A DNA stretch of 64,000 nucleotides from Phytophthora colocasiae (taxonomy: Eukaryota; Oomycota; Peronosporomycetes; Peronosporales; Peronosporaceae): the NCBI GenBank assembly GCA_018806915.1, contig JAGKQI010000088.1, forward strand, positions 186,001 to 250,000. Direction: 5' to 3'. The notes below the pieces were generated by a model, which was not told the DNA's origin, searched no databases, and saw nothing but the letters and a program-made list of their open reading frames with translations. This document shows positions 11,013 to 22,273 of this stretch, one piece after another; positions within the stretch are counted from its first letter, which is position 1; every line of letters starts with the position of its first letter. Both the position numbers and the translations under genes were made by a program.

Positions 11013-12887
11013 CTAAGCAGCTTTAGTAGAATAGCTTTCTCTCTTCGTCACTGCGTACTTCCCGGGAAAGCGAGTTTTGTGGCCCTTGTCATTGTCTGGT
11101 TTCATGCGACCAAGACAGCGATTCTCGAAACCGATAGACGTGCGGCTCACGAACGGAAGACGACCAAGCACCTGAAAACTCGGTGGAGGACCGCTTGGAA
11201 GCTCAATTGTCGCATCGACTCTCGGCTGTCCAAGCTTTGACCATGGCCATTTCGTGTGAAGTTCTTCAATCTCATCAGAAATATCAGGACTGAAAGCCAA
11301 CATCAAACAGTTCCCAGCTGCAACCACCGTTGGTAAGACTCCTACGGATGCACTCATATACCCGATAGCAGAGGTTCCTCCTGGGCCCTCCACTGTGACG
11401 AGTCGGCAATAGTTCATCAAACGGGCTTCAATATCTGATGGAACACCATCCTCAATCACTCGGAGCAAAATCATGACGAGTTGGGTCCAGCTTCTCGGGT
11501 TGATGTCTACTGTAACCCCCGTGTAAAAGTTGCCTTGAACACTGGATGTAACGTCAACCTTTTGCACGTACTTCTTCAGATGACTGAAGACTGCGTTAAG
11601 AGCTCCATGAGATAGAATACCATCCTGGACAATGGGTTCACCTGGTTCCCACGTGTTTAACCACCGTACTAGCATTCGCCTCTGACCAAGTGACATGTAG
11701 TTGAGCAAGTGGCCCACCTCGTGTGTTCGGCCATCTTCTGGTTCAGGAAATGGTACAACATGAAGAGTATAGTCGACCTCAACCTTCAAATCCTTACCAC
11801 ATTCGTATCCAACTGCGAAATGGCTTCCATGCAGGAATGTCACGGACTGTAAACTTGAAAACGTGCGTTCATCTGCGAGATAACTGGATCCACCTGTCGT
11901 GAGAATACCTTGTGGCAATGGCCCAACGTACACACTTTGAGAGGCTTGTTGAATATACTCAATCAAATCGCCAATTCCTTCTGACAGACTGCGTCCAGCA
12001 ACAGCCTTTGCCCCAATAGCAGGAGCAACGGCAGACACCAAGTCGATATCTTTCGTACAAACTCGACACTGCTCAACGTAGTCACTCATATATTGCAGAA
12101 TCTGCTGCCCTGTTGGTTCAACAAATGGGCTGAAATGGATCTCATTGCCTTGAACAAGGTCCATAAAGACCAGATGCCCACCAACTCGATCACTTCCGAA
12201 ACTCCAGTCTACTCCAAGATCATGGTTAACACCTTCCTCGATGCATTTATGCAAGATTTGCTGTCGGAGCAGGGTCATCGTATCGTTCGGAAGTACGCGG
12301 GGCCCAGCCCCTCCAGCGAATTTCAGTCTTAGCCGGTGGGCGTAGGCAACTTCCTGCCATGGCCATGCTCTTTTGAGCCACATGTCAATACCACCGATAC
12401 AGGTGCAGTTCTTACTGTGATTCAGTAGTCTAGCCACAGCAGTGCATAATCCTCTCGTGTGCTTCATGCTGCTTTCCCTATCCTTACAAGGTGACCCAGG
12501 TAAAAGGACCAAAACACGTGCATTTTTGTAAATGGCAGGGATGGAAATCGATAGCTCGGCAGTAGTGACTCCACTTTGGCTTAGAGAGAATTGGTCCATC
12601 CAGATCCATGAAGATGTACCAGTACTAAGTTCCACCAGTTCGTTCAAAAAACCGATGGGATTCCATTCTGGTCCAAGTTTCAACGAAAGCATTTCTCCAC
12701 TCAGAGGTTCCACCCACGACTCTGCAACTTTGTGATCCAAAGATCCCCAAGCGTACGAAATAGCGATGATCTCTTCTAATGAGTCTCCAATCGCCAACAC
12801 CCGACGCTCAAGCACGTACAGCCCACTTTTACTAAGGATTCCACCGGGAACTTGTTCGTTTGCAGAATGCAGCTTGAAAACGTGCAT
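11013..12887 (-). CDS. HET-like domain protein, 624 residues
   Basis: This is a single open frame from ATG 12887 to the stop at 11013. HET-domain motifs are in order: AISYAWG (residues 42-48), WIWMDQFSLSQ (94-104), IPAIYKNARVLVLLPG (116-131) and WLKRAWPWQEVA (170-181). The remaining 440 residues have no domain I can name. A minus frame from ATG 13033 (SLPSEIISKTPIRAFLHSLG...) abuts it out of frame and could be a lost N-terminal extension. HET domains in fungi trigger incompatibility and cell death; here only the motif pattern is known. It faces the broken paralogue on the + strand tail to tail. This copy looks intact and may be the functional one of the pair. Confidence 0.75.
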   Translation of the reverse strand: MHVFKLHSANEQVPGGILSKSGLYVLERRVLAIGDSLEEIIAISYAWGSLDHKVAESWVEPLSGEMLSLKLGPEWNPIGFLNELVELSTGTSSWIWMDQFSLSQSGVTTAELSISIPAIYKNARVLVLLPGSPCKDRESSMKHTRGLCTAVARLLNHSKNCTCIGGIDMWLKRAWPWQEVAYAHRLRLKFAGGAGPRVLPNDTMTLLRQQILHKCIEEGVNHDLGVDWSFGSDRVGGHLVFMDLVQGNEIHFSPFVEPTGQQILQYMSDYVEQCRVCTKDIDLVSAVAPAIGAKAVAGRSLSEGIGDLIEYIQQASQSVYVGPLPQGILTTGGSSYLADERTFSSLQSVTFLHGSHFAVGYECGKDLKVEVDYTLHVVPFPEPEDGRTHEVGHLLNYMSLGQRRMLVRWLNTWEPGEPIVQDGILSHGALNAVFSHLKKYVQKVDVTSSVQGNFYTGVTVDINPRSWTQLVMILLRVIEDGVPSDIEARLMNYCRLVTVEGPGGTSAIGYMSASVGVLPTVVAAGNCLMLAFSPDISDEIEELHTKWPWSKLGQPRVDATIELPSGPPPSFQVLGRLPFVSRTSIGFENRCLGRMKPDNDKGHKTRFPGKYAVTKRESYSTKAA

Positions 12888-14329
12888 ATCTCTTTGCCTA
12901 AACCGGAACGACGAAGCAAATCTTTGATAGTAAGTATGACTTGTCGGGTACCGAGCGAATGTAGAAATGCACGAATGGGTGTCTTGCTGATAATTTCAGA
13001 CGGGAGAGAGAAAACTGTGTCGTTGGAAATCATTTCCAGTGAGAGTTTCTTCTTCGTACTTGAACGCGAAAAAGAAGATTTCCATCCAGTCTTCTTGCCA
13101 CATTCTCGAGTTTACAGAAAGGCGAAAGTCCACATATCATCGTTGGAGGCTTGACTCAATCCCCATGAGTCAAGGCCCTCCCACACATTTCGATGCACCT
13201 TCTGAAGAACGTACATTCAGCTGAAAACATTTACAATGATTCCACTGGAATTTCCCATACAACGATACCATATTTCAAATATGAAACGATAAAAAACCTG
13301 GTAACTTGAACGAGGAACGAGTATCGAACAAATTGTCGATTCTTCATCGTTGTTTTTTTACTTATGAGTCGAGTCGTTTTCCTATAGTGAGCAGGTAAGC
13401 AGTCAAGAGCTTGTTTCTCAAGATCTGGTATTAAGGTTATTTAATATCATCTGGCAGATTCCCTGTCCTAGAGAGTGCAACGCGACATACCGAATCCCTT
13501 GGAAGAAATGCAGAAGTACCCAGTGGGTGGGTACTACCCACCAACATCCTAGAAATGTTTCTTCTGTCGCTACCGAACGCAACCGCCCAACAGAAACGAT
13601 TGCCATTATCCAAAGTTCCAGTTGCAGCACCAGTCGACTCCTCACCACCCCGTATTGATGCTGAACTGGGCGGCGTTCGCTGCTCTACTATTGCCAGTAG
13701 TGAACGCTCAATCGGTCTCGGATGAAACTTCCCAGAACTCGGGACTACTGGGTCTCGCATCACTCCTACCAACCGCAAGATATGGAACCCCTCACTTGAG
13801 TCAATTGGTCGGACGGCGCTTTTCTTTCGTGAATCCGTTCGTCAACGGATGGTTCATCGGCGCCTACAACGGCATCATGCAAGGCAAACCTGTCGATACG
13901 CAATGGGGAGTCATTACAGCTTCCGTCTCTGGGGCTGACATCGATATCACCAATCCTTTTTTACAAGATATCCTCGCTTCGTTCGTTGACGAGACTCAAA
14001 ATGGAGGAACCCGAGACGAAGGTCTAAGCTGGAGCATCGCAGTGGTCGACGCCGCTAATCTTAAACTGCCCCGGTATGCAAGAGCTCTCTCATTGTTGAT
14101 GACTGCAGTGCTGTTGGCTGTTCCAATTGTCGCATGGAAAAAACTTAAAATCTGTTGCAGAACTACTGAATGACCTGTTACCCCCGAATCTACTGAAAAC
14201 CTGTTACTGGAGTCTGAATGCCTGTTGCACCGATTAGGTTCTCAAAGCGCAACAGAAATTCAAGGCTGAAAACCTGTTAGAAGTTGGCACTAAGATGAAT
14301 ATGCAATGATATCTCGTTCTAGGGTACGC

Positions 14330-15746
14330 TTATAGCGCTCCGATGTTTCTCGCTCGAATAATTCCTTGTACCAGCTCTTCAACTTGATAATAGAGAACAT
14401 CACCGTGCAGATACGATACACTCCACTCGAAAACACCGTCTTCTTCGGAAAGTCGGCACCCAGCAACTTGCCCCACCCTGTGTTCACGGAATTGAGCATC
14501 TCCATCCTCTACATCGAATTCTTCCACGTATGGCCAACGAAGTGGACGCCCTGGTTGCTGTGTAAACAGAGAAATTAGTTTATTGGCACTAAAGAAATCA
14601 TCTGAGGACGGGTCCTCCCGGTCCAGTGGCCCGCCAATTTGTCTCGGCCTTCCAGGAGGCCCTCGCATTGGAATGTGGTGCATTGCTGTCGATAGGTCCA
14701 GCTTGTCCAGTAGACTCAAGGACGCAATTACGTGGGCACACACCCATCCAGAGTGCATGTACCTCTTACAGGTACATGTAATTGCCTCTCGGATTGACTC
14801 GACCTGCGTAGTTAAAAACAATAAAAACAGATAGGTAAAGATTAGATATCAACTGCTTACTACGTCAAACAAGCACGTACATCTTGAAGTTGCCACGTCG
14901 GTACCATGGAAAAATTGGGGAGATTTATCGCACGTGCTCGGTCGACCGCTACGTTTTGCAAGGACAGAAAGTCAAATGAAGCTGTGTTTATTGGCGATCG
15001 TCGTCCAAGCCGACCGGACATTGACAATATGAATCTAGAAGTAAATAGAAAACAGTGATGAGACCGATATCCACATTGATTTTTAAGGAAGATAACGTAC
15101 TTTTGGCTTCGGTCTGTGGTGACACACGATCCACAAAGGCTGTTAACCTTCACCATCGACTTCATGCTGTTGAACACAATTCTTTCGGGCGCAGTTCCGA
15201 AGAGATACCACGAGATTTTTTTGCAACACGAGCACCTCGATGCCTTCCTTGATGCATGAGCTCAAATCTTGAAGTCGTTGTAGATCCACCAGACCGAGTG
15301 CAAATTTTGATTTTGTGTGAACATTTCTTGTGGGACTGGCAGGAATAGACCGTGGCAGATACATATTTTGAAGTATAGCGAGTGTTGTAGGTGTACACGA
15401 ACTCGTTCAAGTTTTGTCGGGCATTTTCCGCATCTAGAAGTGAATCAAAGCAGCCCAATGATAAAAAGAGTTCATTTTCTTCGGACCTGGCAGAAGGCAT
15501 TGTTTGGTTCAAACCTTCCTCTGCGAAGTCCATTCCACTAAAAATATCTCCCCCATCGTCGCCTTCTGTGTATTCCGACCCAGACGTGTCCGTACTTAAC
15601 TGTCGAAGCCTGTTAATTATTCGTCCATCTTCTTCTGCTCCTGGGATCAGTGCAGAGTCGTCTACGTCAGATAAATCTTCTGACGACCATCGCATAGTCG
15701 GTGTGTCCCCTCCTTCATCTTCTGAAACTTCTGTAGATGATGGCAT
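14330..15746 (-). pseudogene. MULE transposase ends without catalytic middle
   Basis: The N-terminal piece starts at ATG 15746 and runs to 15162. It has an acidic Ser/Asp-rich leader followed by a zinc-finger-like block (VYSCQSHKKCSHKIKICTRSG, then a FELMHQGRH His pair). The C-terminal piece (14330-14821) contains a SWIM-type finger (CTCKRYMHSGWVCAHVIASL) and a hydrophilic tail. Between them (14860-15177) are short frames with no DDE signature. The usual 300-residue core is absent, by internal deletion. Confidence 0.65.
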
Positions 15747-16439
15747 TTTGCCGAATGCACTCTAACCTAGAGGCGAGATCTTTCTCGCGACTGTTCAGAC
15801 TAAATTTGGAGGTTTTATAGCGATCCATCATTTCGCGGCAGTTACAAAAAATGACCCTTCGAGCCGATCGGTTATAATTCCTCAAATAAAATAACTTCAG
15901 TGCTTTTTGTAAAGGTCGATGTGACTATGAGAATTGCAACTAACCCACGATTTCGTTGGTTTGTTTTGTTTACCCAATAGGTAAACGTGCTATGCTACGA
16001 ATAAACTTCAACTGTAGACATTAACAGTTACTATAGACTAGCGAGAGGGCAACACTTGCGTCAATTGAGTCTGACGCTTCAAAACAAAAATATACAACAT
16101 AAAAATACACACGCATTTACTAAAAACAAAACCACGAAGAGTCCTGTTCTCTACTGCATACTGTAGATTAAGCTGATGTGTTGTCATTCAATAGTAGTGG
16201 TCACGATCTCGTGCAGCCAAATGAGGAGCAGATTCACCAGGAAAGCACATCTCGTATTTTCGTACATACTCGAGAAGTACATGGAGATTAGTATGGTGAA
16301 CCAAGAACTTATTTTACGACCCGGAACAACTACCCTGACGTGGAGTAAAGACCTTCCATGCTACCTCAAACCCCTGTGTCCCACAAGACATTCTTCCCGA
16401 CCTACAAGACTTCTTCAGAAGTCACCTGGAAGAGCGTAA

Positions 16440-17235
16440 CCCGCCTACTGGCGGGTAAACAAGGTGAATACTAGACATAGCTAGATCACGTATCATCGGG
16501 GGACCCTGTGGCTGGGCGCTAGTGGTTATCGAGACCTGCTTCAACCATATTTAGGCCGATCCGTTCCACCACAACAGCGTGGGCCAAGCCAGGGAACAAC
16601 GTGGTAGGCAGGAAGGGCAACGTAGCTGGGTAGAGTGTAGAGGGACTGCATAGCGGTTGGAGGGAACAACGTGGTAGGACAGGAACGGCAACGTAGCTGG
16701 ATAGAGTGTAGAGAGACTGCATAGCGGTTGGAGGGAGAAACGAGCCGTGGTCTGCCGCTCGACTCTTAGTCAGAGATTTACGTAGGAGGATCGTGAGTGT
16801 GAGACTGTAGAATCCACAGTTACTTGGTCGCCGGAAGATCCACGGGTTGTGCAAGTACGCTGGGTCAGAGAGACAGGTACGCCGCGCACAGCGTCGCACT
16901 ACGACAAGCGTAGCAGACCCCATAGTGTAGACAGTAGAAAGGTCGTGGACCGCGGAGTAAGACGGTGGGGGCCAGGCGTTGCGAGTGTGCGGTGGCGCCC
17001 AGACCTAGGAGTAGCACACCAAGTGCATGTTGCTAGCGGGGACGTTCTAAAGACCACACGGACAGGTTGCGGATATGGTCCTCACCCGGACGTCTCTACG
17101 CCTGCCGACCTGCAGGGACGGATTAGTACCGTACGTCTACCAGGAGAGCGCACACGCCTGGCGGCGGCCAGGCAAGCTGATGTAACGACGAGGACCACTG
17201 AGTTGGCTTTTACCTTGTTTCTTCCTTAGGGCGTT
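16440..17235. other. GC-rich insert-like segment within MULE, with tandem repeat
   Basis: Composition changes sharply from AT-rich flanks to GC-rich DNA, ending in a run of C at 17231-17244. A tandem duplication of about 70 bp is present at 16592-16661 and 16662-16732, both starting GGGAACAACGTGGTAG, with about five differences. Short inverted words (AAACAAGGTGAA near 16455; TTTTACCTTGTTT near 17207) could be its ends. Open frames here have no recognisable domain and I do not call a gene. Positions 15760-16440 hold nothing recognisable. Confidence 0.45.
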
Positions 17236-18170
17236 GCCCCCCCCCCCCTCCATTACAAGACACAAAAACCAAATTTTTCAGCACATATAAATGTAACAGA
17301 TTTTCAGACTTGAAAATCTGTTGCGCTAATCTCCCCTTAAGTGCGCAACAGGCATTCAGACTCCAGTAACAGGTTTTCAGTAGATTGGGGGGTAACAGGT
17401 CATTCAGTAGTTCTGCAACAGATATTAAGTAGCAGCCTTGTCGCATCGGCTTTACTTGACGATTTATCTGGAGCTGGTTCCGTCATTTACGTCGCTTTCG
17501 GAGTGGCAATGCGTGCTGTGGAGAACCTGACGCACGTGTCGGTGACTCCGCGTAAAGGAAGATTCGGTAACAGTATGGGATTGATCCGAGTTTCGGGTAC
17601 AGGAATTGTTGTTCTTCATACCAACCAGAAAGATGCTCCAAACATTGAAGACCTGATCCACCCCCGATTGAAGGTCAGAAACGAAAGCTGTGCAGATCTG
17701 TATACGCTCCTCTATCGGTCGTTGGCTGGACTTCTCCTTGCAGGTTGGCTGGGATTCCTCGTTGCAGCTCCTGCCAAGTTCACAAACGGGTATATCGAGC
17801 TGGCAACGATGACAATTTCTGGTCTTAGTGAGGTTTTGATGCAGAAATTGGTCATTGGTAGTATGAACGTCCAGATCGTGAGGAAATCCAACGCCATCAC
17901 TGCTGTAGCTTGGCTTGCACACCGTCAATTGTTGGACACCGCTGGTGTTCCCAAATCGCTGCTTCATCTCCGTCAGAACGAGAAAGACCTTGTGCATGCT
18001 CTTTACAAGAATCAAGTCACACAGGCACAATGGAGAGACGTCAAGAAGTGCAACCAAGAACAAGCTCTGTCAGACATGGATGGACCTCCCATTGAGTGCG
18101 GACCGATGTACAGTCCCGCTGAGTTGGCGTAGAGGAGAAGATACAACATCTTTATAAAGTCTTAAAAAAG

Positions 18171-21100
18171 TTACTGCGCGTTAAACTTGTCCAAGTATCC
18201 TCCCTCTTTCATGAGCTTAAAGAAATGCCCTTGGCCTTTGCCCACCAGCTTCGCCGGAGACTCAAACTCGACCGCCCGACCTCCGTCCATAACCAAAATA
18301 CGGTCCGAGTCCAGAATTGTGTCCAGGCGGTGGGCGATCGTCAGTACTGTCGATTTGGCGAAAGCCGTTCGAATCACCCGTTGCAGCTTCTGATCCGTCT
18401 CGCGATCAATCGCAGCAGTAGCTTCATCGAAAACCACAATACGCGAGCGTCGGAGCAACGCTCGAGCCATACAGAGCATCTGTCTCTCCCCTACGCTGAA
18501 GTTCTCGCCGTTCTCCTCGACGATCATCATGAGTTTCTTGTTGTCTTCAGCTATACGCTCAATTAAGCCAACTTCTCGAATGGACCCCCACAATTGATCA
18601 TCCGTAAATTCATCGAACGGATCCAGATAATCACGTAGTGGACCTTTGAAAAGCACTGGCGTTTGAGGAATGATCGACAGCTTCTCACGTAGGGTCTTAA
18701 GTCCAATTTTAACCACATCCACACCGTCAATCAACACTTTACCCGATGCCAATTCGTTGATTCGGAAAAGAGCCATCGTTAGACTGGATTTGCCCGCACC
18801 GGTACGACCTACAATTCCAATCTTTTGGCCGCCGTTGACCAAAAAACTCAACCGACGAAGCACCAGGTCGTCATCATCCTTGTATCTGAATGATACCCTG
18901 TCGAACTCAATGGAACCAACCGAAGGCCATTCAAGTTGCGCTGGTGGATCCACCATAGGAATACGGTACGGCGCTTCCTGCTCGATCTCAATGTACTCTT
19001 GCATACGCTCAGGACTGACCATCACCGTCTCGATTCGAGTCAGTGATCGCACGATTCCTTCCAAGTTTGCAGCAATTTTCAGTGAATACGAAAAGGCCAA
19101 ACCAATGATCGCAACGTTGAGTTGCCGGTGAAGAAGCACTAGCGACGAGGTAACCACGAGGAGCAGTAGACTCCCCACCAACTGGATACGGAGTGAAAAC
19201 CATTGAGAAACGTAGGTCTGCGCGTACCAGATTTTGTGATTCGCGTCGAGTTTAGCGTCACTCACTTGGAAAAACCGTTGGACTTGTCCAAAAGCGCGAA
19301 CTACTGACGCACCATCCACAGACTCGGACATGTGGTTTAGAACAGGAGAGATCGTAGTTTTCGACAAGCGCTGAAGTTCTCGAGCTGGCGCGACGTAGAA
19401 GCTCCCGACCGCCACGTAGATGGCAATAACAGGGAGCAACAGAAATCCTTTCCAACGGATCAAAAATGCAGCGGTAGCCAAGCTGCAACCGACCGAAAAC
19501 ACATTCGCAGCTAATGTACCGAACTGGAAAGGGATCGCCACGTCCACAGCAGCCACATCAGCTCCGTACCGAGTCAATACGCGGCCGATGGGGTTTGCAT
19601 CAAAGAACCGCATTGGCGCGTGCATGAGAGCGTTCGTCATCCGGTCGAACAAACTTCTGGCTGCTTGGAGACCATAGATGGTGACGATGACAGTCCTACC
19701 AAACACCATCAGTGCTGCCAGTAAGCCAAGACTTGCATACACTCCCAAGCGATAGGCAGTGTGTTCATTGGTACTAGCAGCAGCTTTTCCGAGTGTAGCA
19801 GCGTCATTGGACCATCCACTTAACCAAAAATCACTGCTGATCTGAAGAGCTTGCCACAGCATTTGAGAGAGAAGAATAGCAAAGACAACAGGGAATCCAC
19901 CTACTGCGTGGTAATACGCCTCGAAAACATGACGGGAAACCCGACCACCGGAACGTGCTTCATCTTGAATCAAACGACCTCTTGCACTGTCGCTTGCAGC
20001 AGAAAAGCTCTGTGATTTCTTCCGAACAGAGTTTAGTTTATGGCTTGGAGAGGTAAAATCAATTTCTGCATCTTCAGACTCTGTGCTTCCACTCGTGCTA
20101 TTTTGCGTAATCTCATCGCTATCTTCAAAAGCCGAGAGCGCAAAAGAATCGCTTCCCAGCGGAGAAACTATCGGTTCATAGTCTGATTGTCTTTCGCCAC
20201 GATAGGTTTCCACTACAGTGCCCACTTCGTCAATTGTGACAGATCGAGTAATGAACTTGGACGTAATAATCTCCGGGTTGTTCGTTACCAGAATGATCGT
20301 TTTGTTCTTGAGAAGTCCAAGTAAGCATGTCTCGAAAATCTCGTTCTGGACAATCGCGTCGACAGCTGATAGCGGAGAGTCTAAGATGTAGATGTTGGCG
20401 TTGCTGTAGCAAGCACGAGCTAAAGCAATTCGAGCTTGTTGACCTCCTGATAGGTTGACACCACGCTCTCCAATTTCTGTAAGGTCTCCAGCTGGTAACG
20501 ATCGAATATCACTTTTCAAGGCACATGCGTCAAGTACTGCGTCGTACTTTTTCCGGTCGAAAGGATGTCCGAATAGGATGTTGTCCTTTACCGTCATATT
20601 CTGGATCCAAGGTTGTTGGGAACAATACGCCACGCTCCCCCCCACGAACACATTTCCTTTCCGTTTTTCCATTTCACCAAGAAGTGCAGAACAGAGGGAG
20701 GATTTCCCACAACCGACAGTACCTTGAACCACCAGAAATTCTCCCTTGTTCACGTCAAGATTCACTCCACGCAACAGGGATATACCGTCTTTAGCCCATG
20801 CAAACTCGCCTTCTTCGACAGCAACAACGACATCTCTTGCTGTAAATTTCTCTGCCAAAGGATCTTCTTCAGAGATAATACTATTTTCCTCAAGCTCTGC
20901 CATTCGCAGAAATGATGAAATCCGCTCAAGTGCCACACTGCACTGAATAGCCATCGACACAATGGAAGTGATGCTGCGAAGTGGAGCTTGAATCAATAAA
21001 AACAGCGCAAGGCTTGTAAACACGATCGCTGGCGTCAGATCTCGACGTAACACGACTGAGAACGTCCCGAACGCGGCGATACTGATAAACACCGGCATCC

Positions 21101-22079
21101 CCCACAGTAAAACAATGCTCAAAGACGTCATGATGCGCATCTTAAGCAACGCGTGGAGCTCCGTCTCCCTTGCAGCACTGATTCTCGCTGTAATTGGATC
21201 TTCCCAAGCATTAAACTTGATAATACTAACAGCCTTGAACGCCTCCGTCACCTTTTTCATCCGTTTATCCTTCATGCGTCTCACTTCTCGCTGAAAAGTG
21301 AGCATTTTCTTTGATACCAACTGATTGAGCCCCAACATCACCACAATCACTGCAATCCCAGCAAAAGCTGCAACACTCAACACTTCAACCAGCAAATAGC
21401 TGACCACAACAATTTGCAGTGGAATTAGCCACATTTGATGCACCACCAGCGCCGTCCGCACCAAAGTCTCACAATCTGCCGTGTACATGTTTGTCAACTC
21501 TCCAGTTGATTTCTTCTTGCGAGAACTTGCACTTAACTTCATCATTTTCCGATACAGAAGGCTTTTCAGTAGGCAAATGCACTGAATTGCTGTCACTTCA
21601 TTCTTCAAACCCGTATAACAGTCCGCTAGAGCTTGAATCACTTGAGCAATAAAGACCAGACCCACCCACAGAGCAGCAGTCATTAACAGCTTTTCTTCAT
21701 CTCCTGAAGTGTCCGAAAGAGCTGTAACCACTCGGTTAAGTGCCATAGGACCCACTAAGTTGCACAACATGGATACTAGCATCGTTATCCCCGTAAGAAG
21801 AAACTGGAGCCAGAAAACATGGACGAAAGCTTTGGGTAGAGAGTTCTTATGTTGCATTAAAGGCAACTTGAACTTGTTTAGAATATTGTCTGCTTTCATG
21901 AATTGACAAAGTTTCCAAACGTCTTCATCATTGAGTTGTTGTTGATGTGCTTGTTCCATTAGAGGTTGCACCCAAGACAGGAAGAGTTGCGAGATAATTC
22001 CAGCGGATTCTTGAGCATTGGGAGTAGTTGCAGGTATGGGGGGTTCGAAGGTGGCGTAGTTACGCCTTGGAGATGCCAT
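18171..22079 (-). CDS. ABC transporter, ABCC/MRP subfamily, full length
   Basis: A single 1302-residue frame from ATG 22079 encodes a full transporter with the order TMD1-NBD1-TMD2-NBD2. It belongs by motif to the multidrug-resistance-associated (ABCC) group, which exports organic anions, conjugates and drugs across the plasma or vacuolar membrane. NBD1 has Walker A GTVGCGKSS (about residue 451), signature LSGGQQARIALARA (about 540) and Walker B YILDSPLSAVD. NBD2 has Walker A GRTGAGKSS (about 1089), ABCC-type signature FSVGERQMLCMARALL (about 1193) and Walker B VVFDEATAAID. The non-canonical Asp in place of Glu after NBD1 Walker B is usual in ABCC. No N-terminal TMD0 is present, so it is a short-form member. 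The gene appears intact and is intron-free. Confidence 0.95.
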   Translation of the reverse strand: MASPRRNYATFEPPIPATTPNAQESAGIISQLFLSWVQPLMEQAHQQQLNDEDVWKLCQFMKADNILNKFKLPLMQHKNSLPKAFVHVFWLQFLLTGITMLVSMLCNLVGPMALNRVVTALSDTSGDEEKLLMTAALWVGLVFIAQVIQALADCYTGLKNEVTAIQCICLLKSLLYRKMMKLSASSRKKKSTGELTNMYTADCETLVRTALVVHQMWLIPLQIVVVSYLLVEVLSVAAFAGIAVIVVMLGLNQLVSKKMLTFQREVRRMKDKRMKKVTEAFKAVSIIKFNAWEDPITARISAARETELHALLKMRIMTSLSIVLLWGMPVFISIAAFGTFSVVLRRDLTPAIVFTSLALFLLIQAPLRSITSIVSMAIQCSVALERISSFLRMAELEENSIISEEDPLAEKFTARDVVVAVEEGEFAWAKDGISLLRGVNLDVNKGEFLVVQGTVGCGKSSLCSALLGEMEKRKGNVFVGGSVAYCSQQPWIQNMTVKDNILFGHPFDRKKYDAVLDACALKSDIRSLPAGDLTEIGERGVNLSGGQQARIALARACYSNANIYILDSPLSAVDAIVQNEIFETCLLGLLKNKTIILVTNNPEIITSKFITRSVTIDEVGTVVETYRGERQSDYEPIVSPLGSDSFALSAFEDSDEITQNSTSGSTESEDAEIDFTSPSHKLNSVRKKSQSFSAASDSARGRLIQDEARSGGRVSRHVFEAYYHAVGGFPVVFAILLSQMLWQALQISSDFWLSGWSNDAATLGKAAASTNEHTAYRLGVYASLGLLAALMVFGRTVIVTIYGLQAARSLFDRMTNALMHAPMRFFDANPIGRVLTRYGADVAAVDVAIPFQFGTLAANVFSVGCSLATAAFLIRWKGFLLLPVIAIYVAVGSFYVAPARELQRLSKTTISPVLNHMSESVDGASVVRAFGQVQRFFQVSDAKLDANHKIWYAQTYVSQWFSLRIQLVGSLLLLVVTSSLVLLHRQLNVAIIGLAFSYSLKIAANLEGIVRSLTRIETVMVSPERMQEYIEIEQEAPYRIPMVDPPAQLEWPSVGSIEFDRVSFRYKDDDDLVLRRLSFLVNGGQKIGIVGRTGAGKSSLTMALFRINELASGKVLIDGVDVVKIGLKTLREKLSIIPQTPVLFKGPLRDYLDPFDEFTDDQLWGSIREVGLIERIAEDNKKLMMIVEENGENFSVGERQMLCMARALLRRSRIVVFDEATAAIDRETDQKLQRVIRTAFAKSTVLTIAHRLDTILDSDRILVMDGGRAVEFESPAKLVGKGQGHFFKLMKEGGYLDKFNAQ

Positions 22080-22273
22080 GGTCGGAGAAAATTGACGAAT
22101 GAGATTGACAATAGATTGTCACTGCTTGGATCCTGGAATTGAGTTGAAGTGTGATTGGCAATACTTATCAAAATATTGTCCCGCCACACCAAGTGTACGT
22201 AAAATTTGGGAACGCAATTTTGGAGGTACAAATAGGTATAGATTGATACTCTTCAATTCGAGCGACACAACTA

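Larger units (their letters stand above)
14136..17437. mobile_element. MULE, 3302 bp, lacking catalytic core
   Basis: The ends are inverted (ACTTAAAATCTGTTGCAG on the left against its near mirror on the right) for roughly 100 bases with indels. They carry repeated CCTGTTAC/CCTGTTGC words. A perfect 9-bp duplication TTGTCGCAT lies at 14127-14135 and 17438-17446. Inside are remnants of a MULE transposase on the minus strand and a GC-rich segment (about 16440-17230) of other origin. The catalytic D-D-E middle of the transposase is missing, so this copy depends on a relative for movement. Confidence 0.88.
13658..18132 (+). pseudogene. Signal-peptide membrane protein gene, split by a MULE
   Basis: Two blocks, 13658-14135 and 17447-18132, join in phase when the element at 14136-17437 and one duplication copy are ignored. 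The start at ATG 13658 gives a signal peptide (MLNWAAFAALLLPVVNAQ). Two further hydrophobic segments follow: ALSLLMTAVLLAVPIVAS, which is exactly where the element sits, and SLAGLLLAGWLGFLVAA. The C-terminus is soluble and charged. In total about 385 residues. No known domain is recognised. It lies between a HET-like gene and an ABC transporter on the other strand. A link with the HET-like proteins is possible from position alone. Confidence 0.65.

Noticed and set aside
16849..17229. A 126-codon + frame in the GC-rich block
   Set aside because: Arg/Thr-rich with no domain; open frames on several strands are expected at this base composition.
17464..18063. A 199-codon minus frame
   Set aside because: It is antisense to the 3' half of the membrane-protein gene, which explains the open frame; no protein-like motif was seen.
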